DNA of 64,000 nucleotides from Microbulbifer sp. SAOS-129_SWC (GTDB taxonomy: Bacteria > Pseudomonadota > Gammaproteobacteria > Pseudomonadales > Cellvibrionaceae), in contig NZ_CP155567.1 of the NCBI RefSeq assembly GCF_039696035.1, forward strand, positions 2,661,001 to 2,725,000. The letters run 5' to 3'. The translations under genes and the position numbers were made by a program. This document shows, one piece after another, positions 53,794-62,727 of the stretch (position 1 is its first letter; every line of letters starts with the position of its first letter). The notes beneath the pieces are model-generated. The model was not told where the DNA came from and did not search any database. It saw nothing but the letters and a program-made list of their open reading frames with translations.

Positions 53794-55401
53794 ATGGCGA
53801 AAGCATTCAGCGACAGCATTCTGGACCGCTTGGGGTCCGATCTAGACGATGCCCTCGAACAGGGGCGCGCACAGCACGAGGCGCGCCGCGTCGCCGCACA
53901 GGAGGCCACGGCCCGCGCGGCGCGCTGGAGCGGATTCGTGCGCGAACCGGGATATGCCGACACCCTCGCCTGGCGGTCGGTATCCCTGGCGCACGCCCAG
54001 GGCACAGCCGAGAGCGCGGCAGAGGAATTGGACGATACGCACACCACGATGCAACGCCTCTCCGCCCACATCGACAACGACACCGCGCGCATCTTCGGCC
54101 ATGTCGAGTCGCCCACCGGCGGCGGCGAGGCCGACCTGATCGATGCCGACGGCTGCATGATTGCCAGCTCGCCGATCAACACGCTCGGCTACTTTGCCAT
54201 CGCCACCGCAGCGACGGGGGAATCGGCGCGGATCGAGATCCGCGACGCCCAGGGGCAACTCGCCGTGCTCGACGGCCGCCCCCTGGCACTGACGCCGGGG
54301 CTGATGGCATCGCGCGATTTCACCACTGGCCGCTGCGGCAAAGTCGAACCTGTACCCGACCAGCCATCGGAGCGCGTGGAAATGCCCGACCTCGTCGGCA
54401 AGAGCGCCACTGATGCGCGCGCGATACTCGGCGAGCTGGGTAAATTCCGCATCCGTTACAACGAAACACATACGGACAACGCTCCCGCGGAGACGGTTAT
54501 TCACCAGGAACCGGCGCCCGGCCGCTCCCTGCCCGCGGGGGGGGCTGTGCTGCTCGGTATTTCGCTCGGGCCCGAACCGCAGCAGACCATGCCCGACCTG
54601 ATCGGGCAAACCGAAGAAGCCGCGCGCAAGGCGCTCGCCGACCTGCACTATGCCGCGGTGCAATTCACCCAGGTGGTGGACCGCAAAAAAGCGGGCCGCG
54701 TCGTCGAACAGACCCCGGATGCGGGGGCGGCAGTTGGCGAAGACAGTGAAATCCGCCTATGCATGGGCGTTGCCGCGCGGCTGATGCCCGAACTCGTGGG
54801 GCGCACGCGAAAGCAGGCCCTAGAAATCCTCGTACCCGACTATATCGATGCGCCGACGATTCGCGAGGAGCCCAGCGACGGACCCGCCGCCGTGGTCCTC
54901 GAACAGAAGCCGAAGGCGGGCGAAGCGCTCGGCGATGCGGGCGTAACGCTGGTCATCTCGATTGAGCGCAAGGAAGACGAAAACGGTCTGTCGATGCCGG
55001 ACGTGATCGGCAAAGCGCGCAAGGACGCCCTGGCGATCCTGCGTCGCGCCGGAATCGAAGAGGTCGAGACGCAGACCAAAGCGCACGACGGCCCCAAAGG
55101 TGTGGTCATCGAGCAGCGCCCCGCAGCCGGTGCAAAGATTGAGGACGGCGCCGTTCTCGTGCTCGCGGCAGCATCCCAACCGCAGGAGGATGTGGAGAAG
55201 CTTCCCACCATGCCCGATGTGTCCGGGAAAACCCGCGCCCAGGCACTCAAGCTGCTCGAGGCCGAGGGCATCGAGGAACCGGAGTTCGACCAAGACGCGG
55301 CCCGGCGCCGGGGCGCGCGGGTGCTGAAACAGACACCCGCCGCCGGCAAGTCGGTGAAGAAGGGCCAACGCGTCAAGCTTGTGTTCGGGAAGCCCCGGTG
55401 A
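53794..55401 (+). CDS. Five-PASTA-domain protein of the injection-system cluster
   Basis: A 535-residue protein. Residues 1-90 are helical and charged; about 95-170 look like a carboxypeptidase-regulatory beta sandwich (IFGHVESPTGGGEADLIDAD). Five PASTA repeats follow, starting MPDLVGKSATDARAIL (196), MPDLIGQTEEAARKAL (264), MPELVGRTRKQALEIL (330), MPDVIGKARKDALAIL (401) and MPDVSGKTRAQALKLL (472). PASTA modules elsewhere bind peptidoglycan stem peptides or pack as rods in penicillin-binding proteins and Ser/Thr kinases. There is no signal peptide. It may be a rod, cell-wall-binding element or anchor. It lies 18 bp after the fibre gene. Confidence 0.8.
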   Translation: MAKAFSDSILDRLGSDLDDALEQGRAQHEARRVAAQEATARAARWSGFVREPGYADTLAWRSVSLAHAQGTAESAAEELDDTHTTMQRLSAHIDNDTARIFGHVESPTGGGEADLIDADGCMIASSPINTLGYFAIATAATGESARIEIRDAQGQLAVLDGRPLALTPGLMASRDFTTGRCGKVEPVPDQPSERVEMPDLVGKSATDARAILGELGKFRIRYNETHTDNAPAETVIHQEPAPGRSLPAGGAVLLGISLGPEPQQTMPDLIGQTEEAARKALADLHYAAVQFTQVVDRKKAGRVVEQTPDAGAAVGEDSEIRLCMGVAARLMPELVGRTRKQALEILVPDYIDAPTIREEPSDGPAAVVLEQKPKAGEALGDAGVTLVISIERKEDENGLSMPDVIGKARKDALAILRRAGIEEVETQTKAHDGPKGVVIEQRPAAGAKIEDGAVLVLAAASQPQEDVEKLPTMPDVSGKTRAQALKLLEAEGIEEPEFDQDAARRRGARVLKQTPAAGKSVKKGQRVKLVFGKPR

Positions 55402-55402
55402 A

Positions 55403-58400
55403 ATGGAACAACAGGCGCAGGCACAGAAAAAGACGACCGACGCACCCGGGGCCACCCGGTCGCGGCGCAGCGGCATATCCGCGGAAGCCGCTGCCAGCGC
55501 ACAACGACAATCCTACCAGCCGGTTTATATCGAGCCGCGCAACACCGGCTTCGAATCCGAGGCGCGCCACGCCGCGCAACGTTTCGGAGGCCAGCCGGTG
55601 GACGTCGCCCCCAGCCCCTTCTCCGCATCGAGCCGTCGCGCCGAACTTGGGCCGGACCTTGCCCGCAAGCTGGTAGATCGGCTGGATCAGGGCGGACGCC
55701 CGCTGCCGGGCGAGGCCCGCGAGCGCATGGAGCGGCATTTCCACCGCAAGCTGGACAAAGTCCGCATCCACGACGATCCGGTGGCCACGGAGGTCGGCGA
55801 CGCGATCGATGCCCGCGCCTTCGCAGTGCGCCGCCACATTTTCTTTCGCGACGGTTTCGCCGCGAGCGACCCGCGCGACCTGCGTGTACTCGCGCACGAA
55901 CTGACGCACGTGTTGCAGCAGTCCGAAGGAGCGACCGAAGGTTATATCATCCAGCGCGATGACCCCGGCGATGTCGAGGTCAGCGAAACATGGGAGGGCG
56001 AAGGCGGTGATCGCGGCTTCGCCCTCGACTTTTCGCAGAGCGACAGCCTGTTCAGCATGCCGAGACTGGAGTTGCCGAAGGTCAATGGCAAGATCAAGGG
56101 CAAATCCCCATTGAGGGGAATCACGCTCGAGGAGCTGATTCCCGCGTCGGGTTTCGAATACACGACCCGCACCGGGGACCGCAATACCCGCCAGCGCCAA
56201 CTCTGGTTGCAGCACATCGGCAAGAACAATACCCGGATCGAAGACGCAATCCAGGCGTTCATCCCGAACCCAACCTCCGAGAACGACAGTGACCCCGTCT
56301 ATTACCTCAAGGTCCGCGCCACCGAGCAGATCCTCGCCGGCACCAGGTCCCAACTGCTGGCGCGCCCCGAACTGTCGATCCCCAACTGGAACAAACACGG
56401 CCGTCCGGCTTTTTTCGATGTCGACCACTACCGCGAATATCAATTGGGTGGGCCCGATGAAATTCCAAATATCTGGCTTCTGGAAAACTCGGCCAACCGC
56501 TCTTCGGGCTCGCGCATCCGCAACACCGTGCTCGGCGAGATCAACGACCTGTTCCGCCGCGCGCGGGAAGACAATTTTTTTCAGGGCCGCAATGCCAACC
56601 ACGATGTGTCGAACTTCTCGCGCACGCCGCGCGGGCAGCGGCTGTATTTTTCCCGCGTCGCGGGCGGCCACGATATCGGCGACAACACCCCGCACTGGAC
56701 GGTGGACGAGATCATCGCCGCCAAACACATCAAGTTCGGCCAGCGACAACTGTTACAGGCGGTGCCGCTCGAACGGCTGCGCGAGCTGGGCCTCGTCGCC
56801 GGTGCCAATGGCAGCTCACCGACGACGGTGCTGTGGTTTCTGGGCAAGGACAGCGGCTTCTTCCGGCGCATCGATATTTCCGACCTGAGCAACCCCTCCT
56901 ATGGCGGTAAGCCGCTCGGCGACCAGAACGAAGACTTCATTAAAAACTTCCGCATCGAATCGGCCACACTCCGTTCGGGGCTTGACCCAGCCACGCTGCA
57001 ACCAGACGAGGAGATCGGCGCGATCACCGGCAAGGTCCGCGGCGGCGTCGGTACCTACTACGACCGCGACACCGGCCAGAAAGTGAAAGGCGACCGCATC
57101 GTCGTCGAGAGTGATATCCGCCTGCCGCTGTGCTTCGATCGGCGCTTCGGCTACGGCGCATACATTGATCGTAGCCGCGTGCGTGAGGCGCTGGTGAATG
57201 AACGAGCGCAACATCCGGCCAAACTCAAAGGTGCGAGCCCGCTTGAACTGAGCGAAGGCGGGCTGAGCGACGCCTGGGCGATGGAACTCTCGGCCACGCT
57301 GACTTCGACGCACCCCATGTTCGACGGCTTCCAGGCCACCGTCGGGCTCACCGAATACGGTATCGGCCTCGATGTCGATATCCCCACCGACCGGCTGGAT
57401 TTCGGCTTTTTCCGCGTGACCGAGGCCAACCTGACGCTCGCCATGGGCGACGATGGCTTGCTGTTCGGCGGCGCCGCGGCATTCGAGCTGGACCAGATCG
57501 GCAGCGGCTCGGTGAGCGGTGTCGGCACCCGAATCGAGGGTACCTTCGATTTCGACTTCGATTTCGTCGATCCGGCCTCCATCAGCGTCCGCTACGAAGA
57601 TGAGGCATGGGCCTTCGACGCCGAACTCGGTATCAGCGAGGGCGTCGTCCCCGGCTTGCAGTCCGGTTCGATCCACGTGGGTATCGACGAGGAAAGCAAC
57701 TTCGTCTTCGACGGCGAGGCCTCGGTGCAACTGCCGGGTCAGTCCGAGCCCGCGACTATCGAGATCGGCTACAGTGCGGAAGAAGGTATCTCGATCGGCG
57801 GCACGGTCACGCTCGATACCTCGTCCTGGCCCGCGGTCGAGAACGCGACAGTAACGGTAAACCTCACCTACGATCCCGACACCAGCGCCTGGGCACTGGG
57901 CGGTACCGGCTCGGCGGATTTCGCCATTCCCGGGGTTACCGGTACGCTGGACGCGACGTTCGACAACGGCGGCCTGATTCTGCGCGGAGCGGGCGACCTG
58001 GCGATCGGCAATGCCACCGGCAACTTCGATTTCGCCATCGGCAATTATCCGGTCACCGAAGAAGGCGAATTCGATCAGTCAGGCGATCCCGTCGACACCT
58101 TCGCCGCCTGGGGCGGCGGCTCCATCTCGATCGCATTCGGCCCCTACCTGACCGGCACGGTGGGCGTCCGCTATACACCCGACGATGAAATTGTCCTGAG
58201 CGGCGGTATCGCCCTGCCCCCCTCGATCACGCTGTTCGAGGCGATCGAACGCGAGCGCGACCTGATGACCTTCCCGCGGATCGAGTTCCCGATCTTCGGT
58301 GTCTCCATTCCGGTGGTCGGTTCGATCGGCGTGTTCGGTTTTATCGGCGGGCGGCTGCGCGGATACGCGACGATCGGTCCCGCTACCCTCGACGACAGCC

Positions 58401-58909
58401 ACGCCGATATCGAATACACGCTGGGCGATCCGGACTCGGCGGTGATCCATGGCGAGAGCCAACTGAATTTCGGCATGGATGCCGGAATCGAACTGGATAT
58501 CGGCGGCGGTCTCGGTGTGGGCGCCGCGGTTGCCGACCTCACCGGCGAAGTGGGAATCACCGCTGCCCTCGAATTCGATGTGGACGCCGGTGCCGACCTG
58601 TCACTCGACTGGACGCCGCTGGCCGGGTTGTCGCTGGACTTGGACCTGCGCGGATCCTTCTCGCCGTCCTTCCGCGTCGGCGTGTTCGGCCGCGTCGCAG
58701 CCAGCGTGGCAATATACGGCGAAGTGTGGAGCGAACGCTGGGATGAAACATTGGCCTCGTTCGGGTCGGGACTGGAGGTCTCGATATTCCAGCCCGCCCA
58801 CTGGGACGAAGAGAATGGACTGGCGCTGGATTTCTCGGAGTCTGTTTTCACCTATCCAGATATCGATGTGCGCGAGATTGCTGGCGATATCATGGAGCGG
58901 ATTGTCTAG
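55403..58909 (+). CDS. DUF4157 eCIS-associated effector/cargo candidate with HNH-like motif and long beta-rich tail
   Basis: This 1168-residue protein starts at the ATG at 55403, 1 bp past the PASTA-gene stop. The N-terminus is basic and disordered (about 1-75). The DUF4157 core follows: RMERHFHRKLDKVRIHDDPV and then VLAHELTHVLQQS, with zinc-type HExxH at 165-169. Near 338-362 the segment FFDVDHYREYQLGGPDEI with NIWLLENSANRSSGSRIR matches the Asp-His...GG...N...LL...N..SG spacing of HNH-type nucleases. From about 610 the sequence is hundreds of residues of alternating short acidic strands (DLSLDWTPLAGLSLDLDLRG). DUF4157 proteins often accompany eCIS loci; this is probably the payload. Activity is unproven. 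Confidence 0.72.
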   Translation: MEQQAQAQKKTTDAPGATRSRRSGISAEAAASAQRQSYQPVYIEPRNTGFESEARHAAQRFGGQPVDVAPSPFSASSRRAELGPDLARKLVDRLDQGGRPLPGEARERMERHFHRKLDKVRIHDDPVATEVGDAIDARAFAVRRHIFFRDGFAASDPRDLRVLAHELTHVLQQSEGATEGYIIQRDDPGDVEVSETWEGEGGDRGFALDFSQSDSLFSMPRLELPKVNGKIKGKSPLRGITLEELIPASGFEYTTRTGDRNTRQRQLWLQHIGKNNTRIEDAIQAFIPNPTSENDSDPVYYLKVRATEQILAGTRSQLLARPELSIPNWNKHGRPAFFDVDHYREYQLGGPDEIPNIWLLENSANRSSGSRIRNTVLGEINDLFRRAREDNFFQGRNANHDVSNFSRTPRGQRLYFSRVAGGHDIGDNTPHWTVDEIIAAKHIKFGQRQLLQAVPLERLRELGLVAGANGSSPTTVLWFLGKDSGFFRRIDISDLSNPSYGGKPLGDQNEDFIKNFRIESATLRSGLDPATLQPDEEIGAITGKVRGGVGTYYDRDTGQKVKGDRIVVESDIRLPLCFDRRFGYGAYIDRSRVREALVNERAQHPAKLKGASPLELSEGGLSDAWAMELSATLTSTHPMFDGFQATVGLTEYGIGLDVDIPTDRLDFGFFRVTEANLTLAMGDDGLLFGGAAAFELDQIGSGSVSGVGTRIEGTFDFDFDFVDPASISVRYEDEAWAFDAELGISEGVVPGLQSGSIHVGIDEESNFVFDGEASVQLPGQSEPATIEIGYSAEEGISIGGTVTLDTSSWPAVENATVTVNLTYDPDTSAWALGGTGSADFAIPGVTGTLDATFDNGGLILRGAGDLAIGNATGNFDFAIGNYPVTEEGEFDQSGDPVDTFAAWGGGSISIAFGPYLTGTVGVRYTPDDEIVLSGGIALPPSITLFEAIERERDLMTFPRIEFPIFGVSIPVVGSIGVFGFIGGRLRGYATIGPATLDDSHADIEYTLGDPDSAVIHGESQLNFGMDAGIELDIGGGLGVGAAVADLTGEVGITAALEFDVDAGADLSLDWTPLAGLSLDLDLRGSFSPSFRVGVFGRVAASVAIYGEVWSERWDETLASFGSGLEVSIFQPAHWDEENGLALDFSESVFTYPDIDVREIAGDIMERIV

Positions 58910-59033
58910 CATCAGGACCATGCTGACTTTCCCCGGTAATTTAATGCAAGGTCATGCCGCACGATCAATACGCCTACCCGGAGGAGATAGGCGCAGAGTC
59001 AGCAACCAGTATATCTTCGATCACATCTCAGAA
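58910..59033. other. Short gap after the injection-system cluster
   Basis: The 124 bp between the last eCIS gene and the convergent cupin gene shows no convincing Rho-independent terminator; the GCCTACC/GGCGC-type pairing near 58970-58990 is weak. No gene is present. Confidence 0.4.
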
Positions 59034-59450
59034 TTAATCAGGCTCCACCTCCGAAAAATACTGCTCATCCGTCACCTTCTCCAGCCACTCTACCGGAGAA
59101 CCATCCTGCGATTCCTGTATCGCAATATGACTCATTGCGGTCTTGTCCGTTGCGCCGTGCCAGTGCTTTTTACCGCAGTTACAGAACACCACGTCGCCGG
59201 CCCGAATCTCTTTTTTTGGCCCGCCCCAACACTGGGTCCAGCCGGAACCGGCAGTGACGATCAGGTGTTGCCCGAGCGGGTGCGTGTGCCACGCGCTTCT
59301 GGCGCCCGGCTCAAAGGTCACCAGGGCCCCGGATGTACGCGCCGGCTCGGGTGAGTTAAACAGCGGATCGATGCGCACCCGGCCGGTAAAGTACTCTTCC
59401 GGACCCGGCACTGACGGCTGCGATCCCACACGGTATATTTTCATATCCAT
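59034..59450 (-). CDS. Cupin domain protein
   Basis: This 138-residue protein is a single-domain cupin. Motif 1 is [20 protein letters not shown], with His residues that bind a metal; motif 2 is [19 protein letters not shown]. The group includes small dioxygenases, decarboxylases and mandelonitrile-lyase-like enzymes; the reaction here is unknown. GGAG is 8 nt from the ATG at 59450. It is divergent from the SDR gene that lies beside an AraC regulator, so the three probably form one regulated group. Confidence 0.85.
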   Translation of the reverse strand: MDMKIYRVGSQPSVPGPEEYFTGRVRIDPLFNSPEPARTSGALVTFEPGARSAWHTHPLGQHLIVTAGSGWTQCWGGPKKEIRAGDVVFCNCGKKHWHGATDKTAMSHIAIQESQDGSPVEWLEKVTDEQYFSEVEPD

Positions 59451-59789
59451 CGGTAACTCTCCTCTGATATCTATCTGAAGTTTCGCTTAAAGATTTGTTG
59501 GGGGTAGGTGCGGCAATGCGCATACCGGCGCCGACCACTTGGATATCTGCGGTGATCCGGTATTGAGTACATTGACAGTTTGCAGGCATACCCAAATGGA
59601 CAGATAGTCGGATCCGTACGATTTCTTGCCTAATCCTTAACAGGCTACGGCGAGCGATGCTATTCAATACAACGAATCACCGCGAAATACACCGCCAATT
59701 AACCCGGCGCAAGCAGTGGAAATAGCATGTCCGCCGTATTACTAATATTGTTCATGTTCAAATTCCGCACAAACGGGAAAGGCAAACAG
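59451..59789. other. Divergent promoter region of the cupin and SDR genes
   Basis: This 339-bp region should contain both promoters and the AraC-type operator. No gene is supported. I see TTGACA at about 59572 on the plus strand but no good -10 at 17 bp. Confidence 0.4.
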
Positions 59790-60527
59790 ATGACACAAAA
59801 TATCGACGGTAAAGTTGTCGTAATCACCGGCGCCAGCAGCGGTCTCGGTGAAGCAACCGCCAGGCTACTCTCCGAGCAGGGTGCCAGACTCGTGCTCGGC
59901 GCGCGCCGAATCGACAAGCTAAGTGCACTGGCACAGGAACTCAAACTGGGCGACAACGCCGCAGTACAGACCGACGTCACGGACCGCCAGCAGGTACAAC
60001 AGCTGGTGGACACGGCTGTGCAGGCGCACGGCCGTGTCGATGTCATGCTCAACAATGCCGGTCTGATGCCCAGCTCGATGCTGGAGAAACTGCATATCGA
60101 CGAGTGGGATCGCATGATCGACGTCAATATCAAGGGCGTGATGTATGGCATCGCCGCCGCACTGCCGGTGATGCAAAAACAGAATAGCGGCCACTTTATC
60201 AATGTGGCCTCGGTGGCCGGCCACAAGGTCGGTCCCGGAGGTGTGATTTACGCAGCCACCAAGCACGCCGTGCGGGTGATTTCCGAGGGCCTGCGCCAGG
60301 AGGTTAAGCCGTACAACATCCGCACCACCATCATTTCCCCGGGGGCGGTGGCAACGGAACTGACCGACGCCATCACCGATGCCGATGTGGTTGCGCGTAT
60401 GGACAAAGTCTACGAGCAGGCGATCCCGGCAGACTCCTTTGCACGAGTAGTGGCCTTCGCCATGAGCCAGCCGGAGGACGTGGACATCAACGAAGTGCTG
60501 TTCCGCCCCACCAGCCAGGAATACTGA
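59790..60527 (+). CDS. Short-chain dehydrogenase/reductase
   Basis: A 245-residue classical SDR from the ATG at 59790; an in-frame upstream ATG would add a hydrophobic tail without a ribosome binding site. The cofactor motif is [18 protein letters not shown] (TGxxxGxG near 11-18), with [11 protein letters not shown], catalytic Ser in VASVAGHK and YAATK (Tyr near 154, Lys near 158). ARRIDKL after the second strand suggests NADP preference. The substrate is unknown. It stands between a cupin gene and an AraC gene. Confidence 0.9.
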   Translation: MTQNIDGKVVVITGASSGLGEATARLLSEQGARLVLGARRIDKLSALAQELKLGDNAAVQTDVTDRQQVQQLVDTAVQAHGRVDVMLNNAGLMPSSMLEKLHIDEWDRMIDVNIKGVMYGIAAALPVMQKQNSGHFINVASVAGHKVGPGGVIYAATKHAVRVISEGLRQEVKPYNIRTTIISPGAVATELTDAITDADVVARMDKVYEQAIPADSFARVVAFAMSQPEDVDINEVLFRPTSQEY

Positions 60528-60554
60528 AATGCAACGGCATAACCGCTGACACTA

Positions 60555-61505
60555 TCAACCCTGCAGCCTCGCGCCCTGGGCCTGGCTACGCAAACGCTCG
60601 ATATCGCGCCGGGGCGGCGCGCCAAACATACGGCTGTACTCGCGGCTGAATTGTGACGGGCTCTCGTAACCCACCTGGAACGCTGCGCTGGCCGCGTCCA
60701 GGTACTCGTTGAGCATCAGCCGCTTGGCCTCGTTCAGACGCAGCCACTTCTGGTATTGCAGCGGGCTCATCGAAGTGAGCTGGCGAAAGTGGTGGTGGAA
60801 GGTCGGAGCACTCATCTGTACGCGGGCCGCGAGTTCCTCGATGCGCAGTGGCGCGGCGAAATTCAATTTCAGCCAGTCGATCGCCTTGGCAACCCGGTGG
60901 CCATGGCTGTCCACCGATGCAATCTGCCGGACCAGCGCCGCCTGGTCGCTCATCAACAGGCGAAAGTGAATCTCGCGCTCGATCAATGGCGCCAGCACCT
61001 CGATGGCTTCGGGTTCATCAAGCAGATTCAGCAGGCGGTTGAACGGCTCCAGAATTCCAGGGGTTACCGCGCCCAGCCCGACACTGCTGCCGGAGACCTT
61101 GTCACGCGGCGGTATCAGACTGCCCTGGGCAATCAATTCCGCCAGCATGCGCAAATCCAGCTTCAACACCAGGCCGAGGCAGGGGTTCTCCGGACTCGCG
61201 GTAATCACCTGGGACGTGGCCGGGAGGTCCAGCGATGTAACCAGGAAGTTCGATGTATTGTAGGGATAGGTCTCCCCCCCAATCACCATCCGCTTATCGC
61301 CCTGTACAACCATTACCACACTCGGCTCGATCAGGCAGAAATCCGGCTCCGAAGGTCGCTCACGCCGGAAAAAACCGAGATTCGGGACCGCCGTGGCATA
61401 GTCGCCCTCCCCGCTGGTGTGCCTGGAGATTACCCCGGCCACGGCCCGGTGCAATGCACCAACCTGTGGCTCACGGAGCTGCTGAATGTGGTTCCGATTA
61501 GCCAT
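60555..61505 (-). CDS. AraC family transcriptional regulator
   Basis: A 316-residue protein with an N-terminal AraC_N (cupin-type) ligand domain (FCLIEPSVVMVVQGDKRMVI, YNTSNFLVTSLDLPATSQV) and a C-terminal double helix-turn-helix: IEELAARVQMSAPTFHHHFR, MSPLQYQKWLRLNEAKRLML and VGYESPSQFSREYSRMFG. It is convergent with the SDR gene (28-bp gap) and likely controls the SDR/cupin pair. The ligand is unknown. Confidence 0.9.
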   Translation of the reverse strand: MANRNHIQQLREPQVGALHRAVAGVISRHTSGEGDYATAVPNLGFFRRERPSEPDFCLIEPSVVMVVQGDKRMVIGGETYPYNTSNFLVTSLDLPATSQVITASPENPCLGLVLKLDLRMLAELIAQGSLIPPRDKVSGSSVGLGAVTPGILEPFNRLLNLLDEPEAIEVLAPLIEREIHFRLLMSDQAALVRQIASVDSHGHRVAKAIDWLKLNFAAPLRIEELAARVQMSAPTFHHHFRQLTSMSPLQYQKWLRLNEAKRLMLNEYLDAASAAFQVGYESPSQFSREYSRMFGAPPRRDIERLRSQAQGARLQG

Positions 61506-61639
61506 AACTTACAAGGTCCTCCTCAGTGGCAACTCTACTCCCACCCGCCACTTGTCACCACAAAAAGACCCTCCATCCATAGGATTGGGCAAGAAAACCA
61601 GTCCAATACTCTACTGAATAAACGCACAGACTCCCAAAA

Positions 61640-61970
61640 GGGGGAACTACGATTACCGCGACCCTCGGCAACAGTCAGGCCGCGCAGGACTTTCGCCCTG
61701 TTTCCACTGTCACTGACACTGGAAGACTACGCCGCCACAGAAAAAGTCAGCGATCTCCCCGGGAAACGGTCAACCATCGGTGCGCCCTAAGGCTTTGCGG
61801 CCAGGACGGGCGATAAAACCTACTACGCCCCGCGTGGAAACCTGGCCATTTTTTACCAGGATTTCCGCCACGCCGACGGTTTGGTGAAGCTGGGCACACT
61901 CGATTCAGGCACCGACATCATGCGCAAGAGAGGGCCGCTAACAGCCACGATTCGCAAATCCGATCGATAA
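61640..61970 (+). pseudogene. Remnant of a cyclophilin-like fold protein gene
   Basis: The N-terminal part reads ITATLGNSQAAQDF in one frame (from about 61650). A frameshift near 61695 leads to FALFPLSLTLEDYAATEKVS and DLPGKRSTIGAP, then an in-frame TAA at 61788-61790. The same frame continues GFAARTGDKTYYAPRGNLAI, FYQDFRHADGLVKLGTLDSG and ends at 61970. The pattern (NSQAAQDF, LPLTLTLEDYAGTEK, YYAPWGNLAIFY, GLVKLG) matches small bacterial cyclophilin-like proteins. One frameshift and one stop make it non-functional. Confidence 0.75.
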
Positions 61971-62011
61971 CCGGTGTGCCACCAACGGTTCCCAAACCCC
62001 AGACGGGCGAA

Positions 62012-62150
62012 GTGAATATCAAGATAGGCATTGCCGGATCAGGTTTGATGGGCGGAAAGCTCGACACAATATTTGCCCGCACGCGGGCATGAAGAAGTTT
62101 TCAGTTATGCCCGCAGACAAGGGAAGCTAATCGCGCTCGCACGCACGCCT
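62012..62150 (+). pseudogene. N-terminal fragment of an NADPH-dependent F420 reductase-like gene
   Basis: The frame from GTG 62012 gives NIKIGIAGSGLMGGKLDTIF followed by ARTRA and a stop at 62090. Shifting one frame at about 62085 gives GHEEVFSYARRQGKLIALAR. Together they match the start of F420 reductase-like NAD(P)-binding proteins (GSGLMGxKLGTxFARAGHEVVFSYAR). Similarity ends after about 50 residues, so the rest of the gene is lost. The fragment follows the cyclophilin-like remnant by 41 bp. Confidence 0.65.
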
Positions 62151-62203
62151 CGGGAGACCACACAGCCTGAGCGGCGCCCCGATTGCGTGGTCGCCACCAA
62201 ACA

Positions 62204-62234
62204 TTAATGTTAAAGTTAACGTTAACGTTAAGCG
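62204..62234 (+). promoter_or_regulatory. MerR-type dyad upstream of the merR gene
   Basis: TTAATG (62204-62209), a 19-bp spacer holding the dyad TTAAAGTTAACGTTAA, and TAAGCG (62229-62234) have the spacing of MerR promoters. The dyad matches those at 63701-63731 and 63772-63802. The -10 is poor, so this may be a repressing autoregulatory site. Confidence 0.5.
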
Positions 62235-62256
62235 TTATCCAATCAGGGCCATCCAG

Positions 62257-62727
62257 ATGAAGATCGGAGAACTGGCGCAGCGCACCGGCCTCGCCGCCTC
62301 GCGTATCCGCTTTTATGAGCGCATAGGGCTGTTGCAGACGGTCGAACGCGAGGCGAATGGCTATCGCAGCTACCCGGATGAAGCGGTGGTGATGCTGAAC
62401 CTCATCACCACCGCACAACAAGCGGGCTTCAGTCTCGACGAGCTGCGTGCGCTGCTACCGGCGAGCCTGGAACAGTGGCAGCACGGCTCGCTGGTCAACG
62501 CAATCAAGCGCAAGATCGACGATATTGAAGCACTGCAACAACAACTGGCGCAGAGCAAGGCGCACCTGGCCGAGGTCCTGACGCAGGTGGAAGCCAAGCC
62601 GGAGGACATCGACTGTGCGACCAATGCCAAGCGGGTGTTGTCGCAGATGGGGCTGGGCAGCGGGAAGCGCCCTGCCCTCGCAGACAATAAAACCGAATCC
62701 GCCCGGAAAAAAGCGCGACGTCACTAA
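62257..62727 (+). CDS. MerR family transcriptional regulator
   Basis: This 156-residue regulator begins with the winged helix MKIGELAQRTGLAASRIRFY followed by ERIGLLQTVEREANGYRSYP, then a long dimerisation coiled coil (NAIKRKIDDIEALQQQLAQS). It has a single Cys (CATNAKRV), so it is not a classic metal sensor with a Cys pair. MerR proteins activate promoters with over-long (19-bp) spacers by twisting the DNA. It is convergent with, and overlaps by 3-4 bp, the acetoacetate-decarboxylase-family gene, whose promoter carries the same dyad. Confidence 0.9.
   Translation: MKIGELAQRTGLAASRIRFYERIGLLQTVEREANGYRSYPDEAVVMLNLITTAQQAGFSLDELRALLPASLEQWQHGSLVNAIKRKIDDIEALQQQLAQSKAHLAEVLTQVEAKPEDIDCATNAKRVLSQMGLGSGKRPALADNKTESARKKARRH

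Noticed and set aside
31914-58909. Type VI secretion system or prophage
   Set aside because: No TssJLM membrane complex, ClpV or Hcp; no capsid, portal, terminase, integrase or lysis genes. DUF4255 and DUF4157 point to eCIS.
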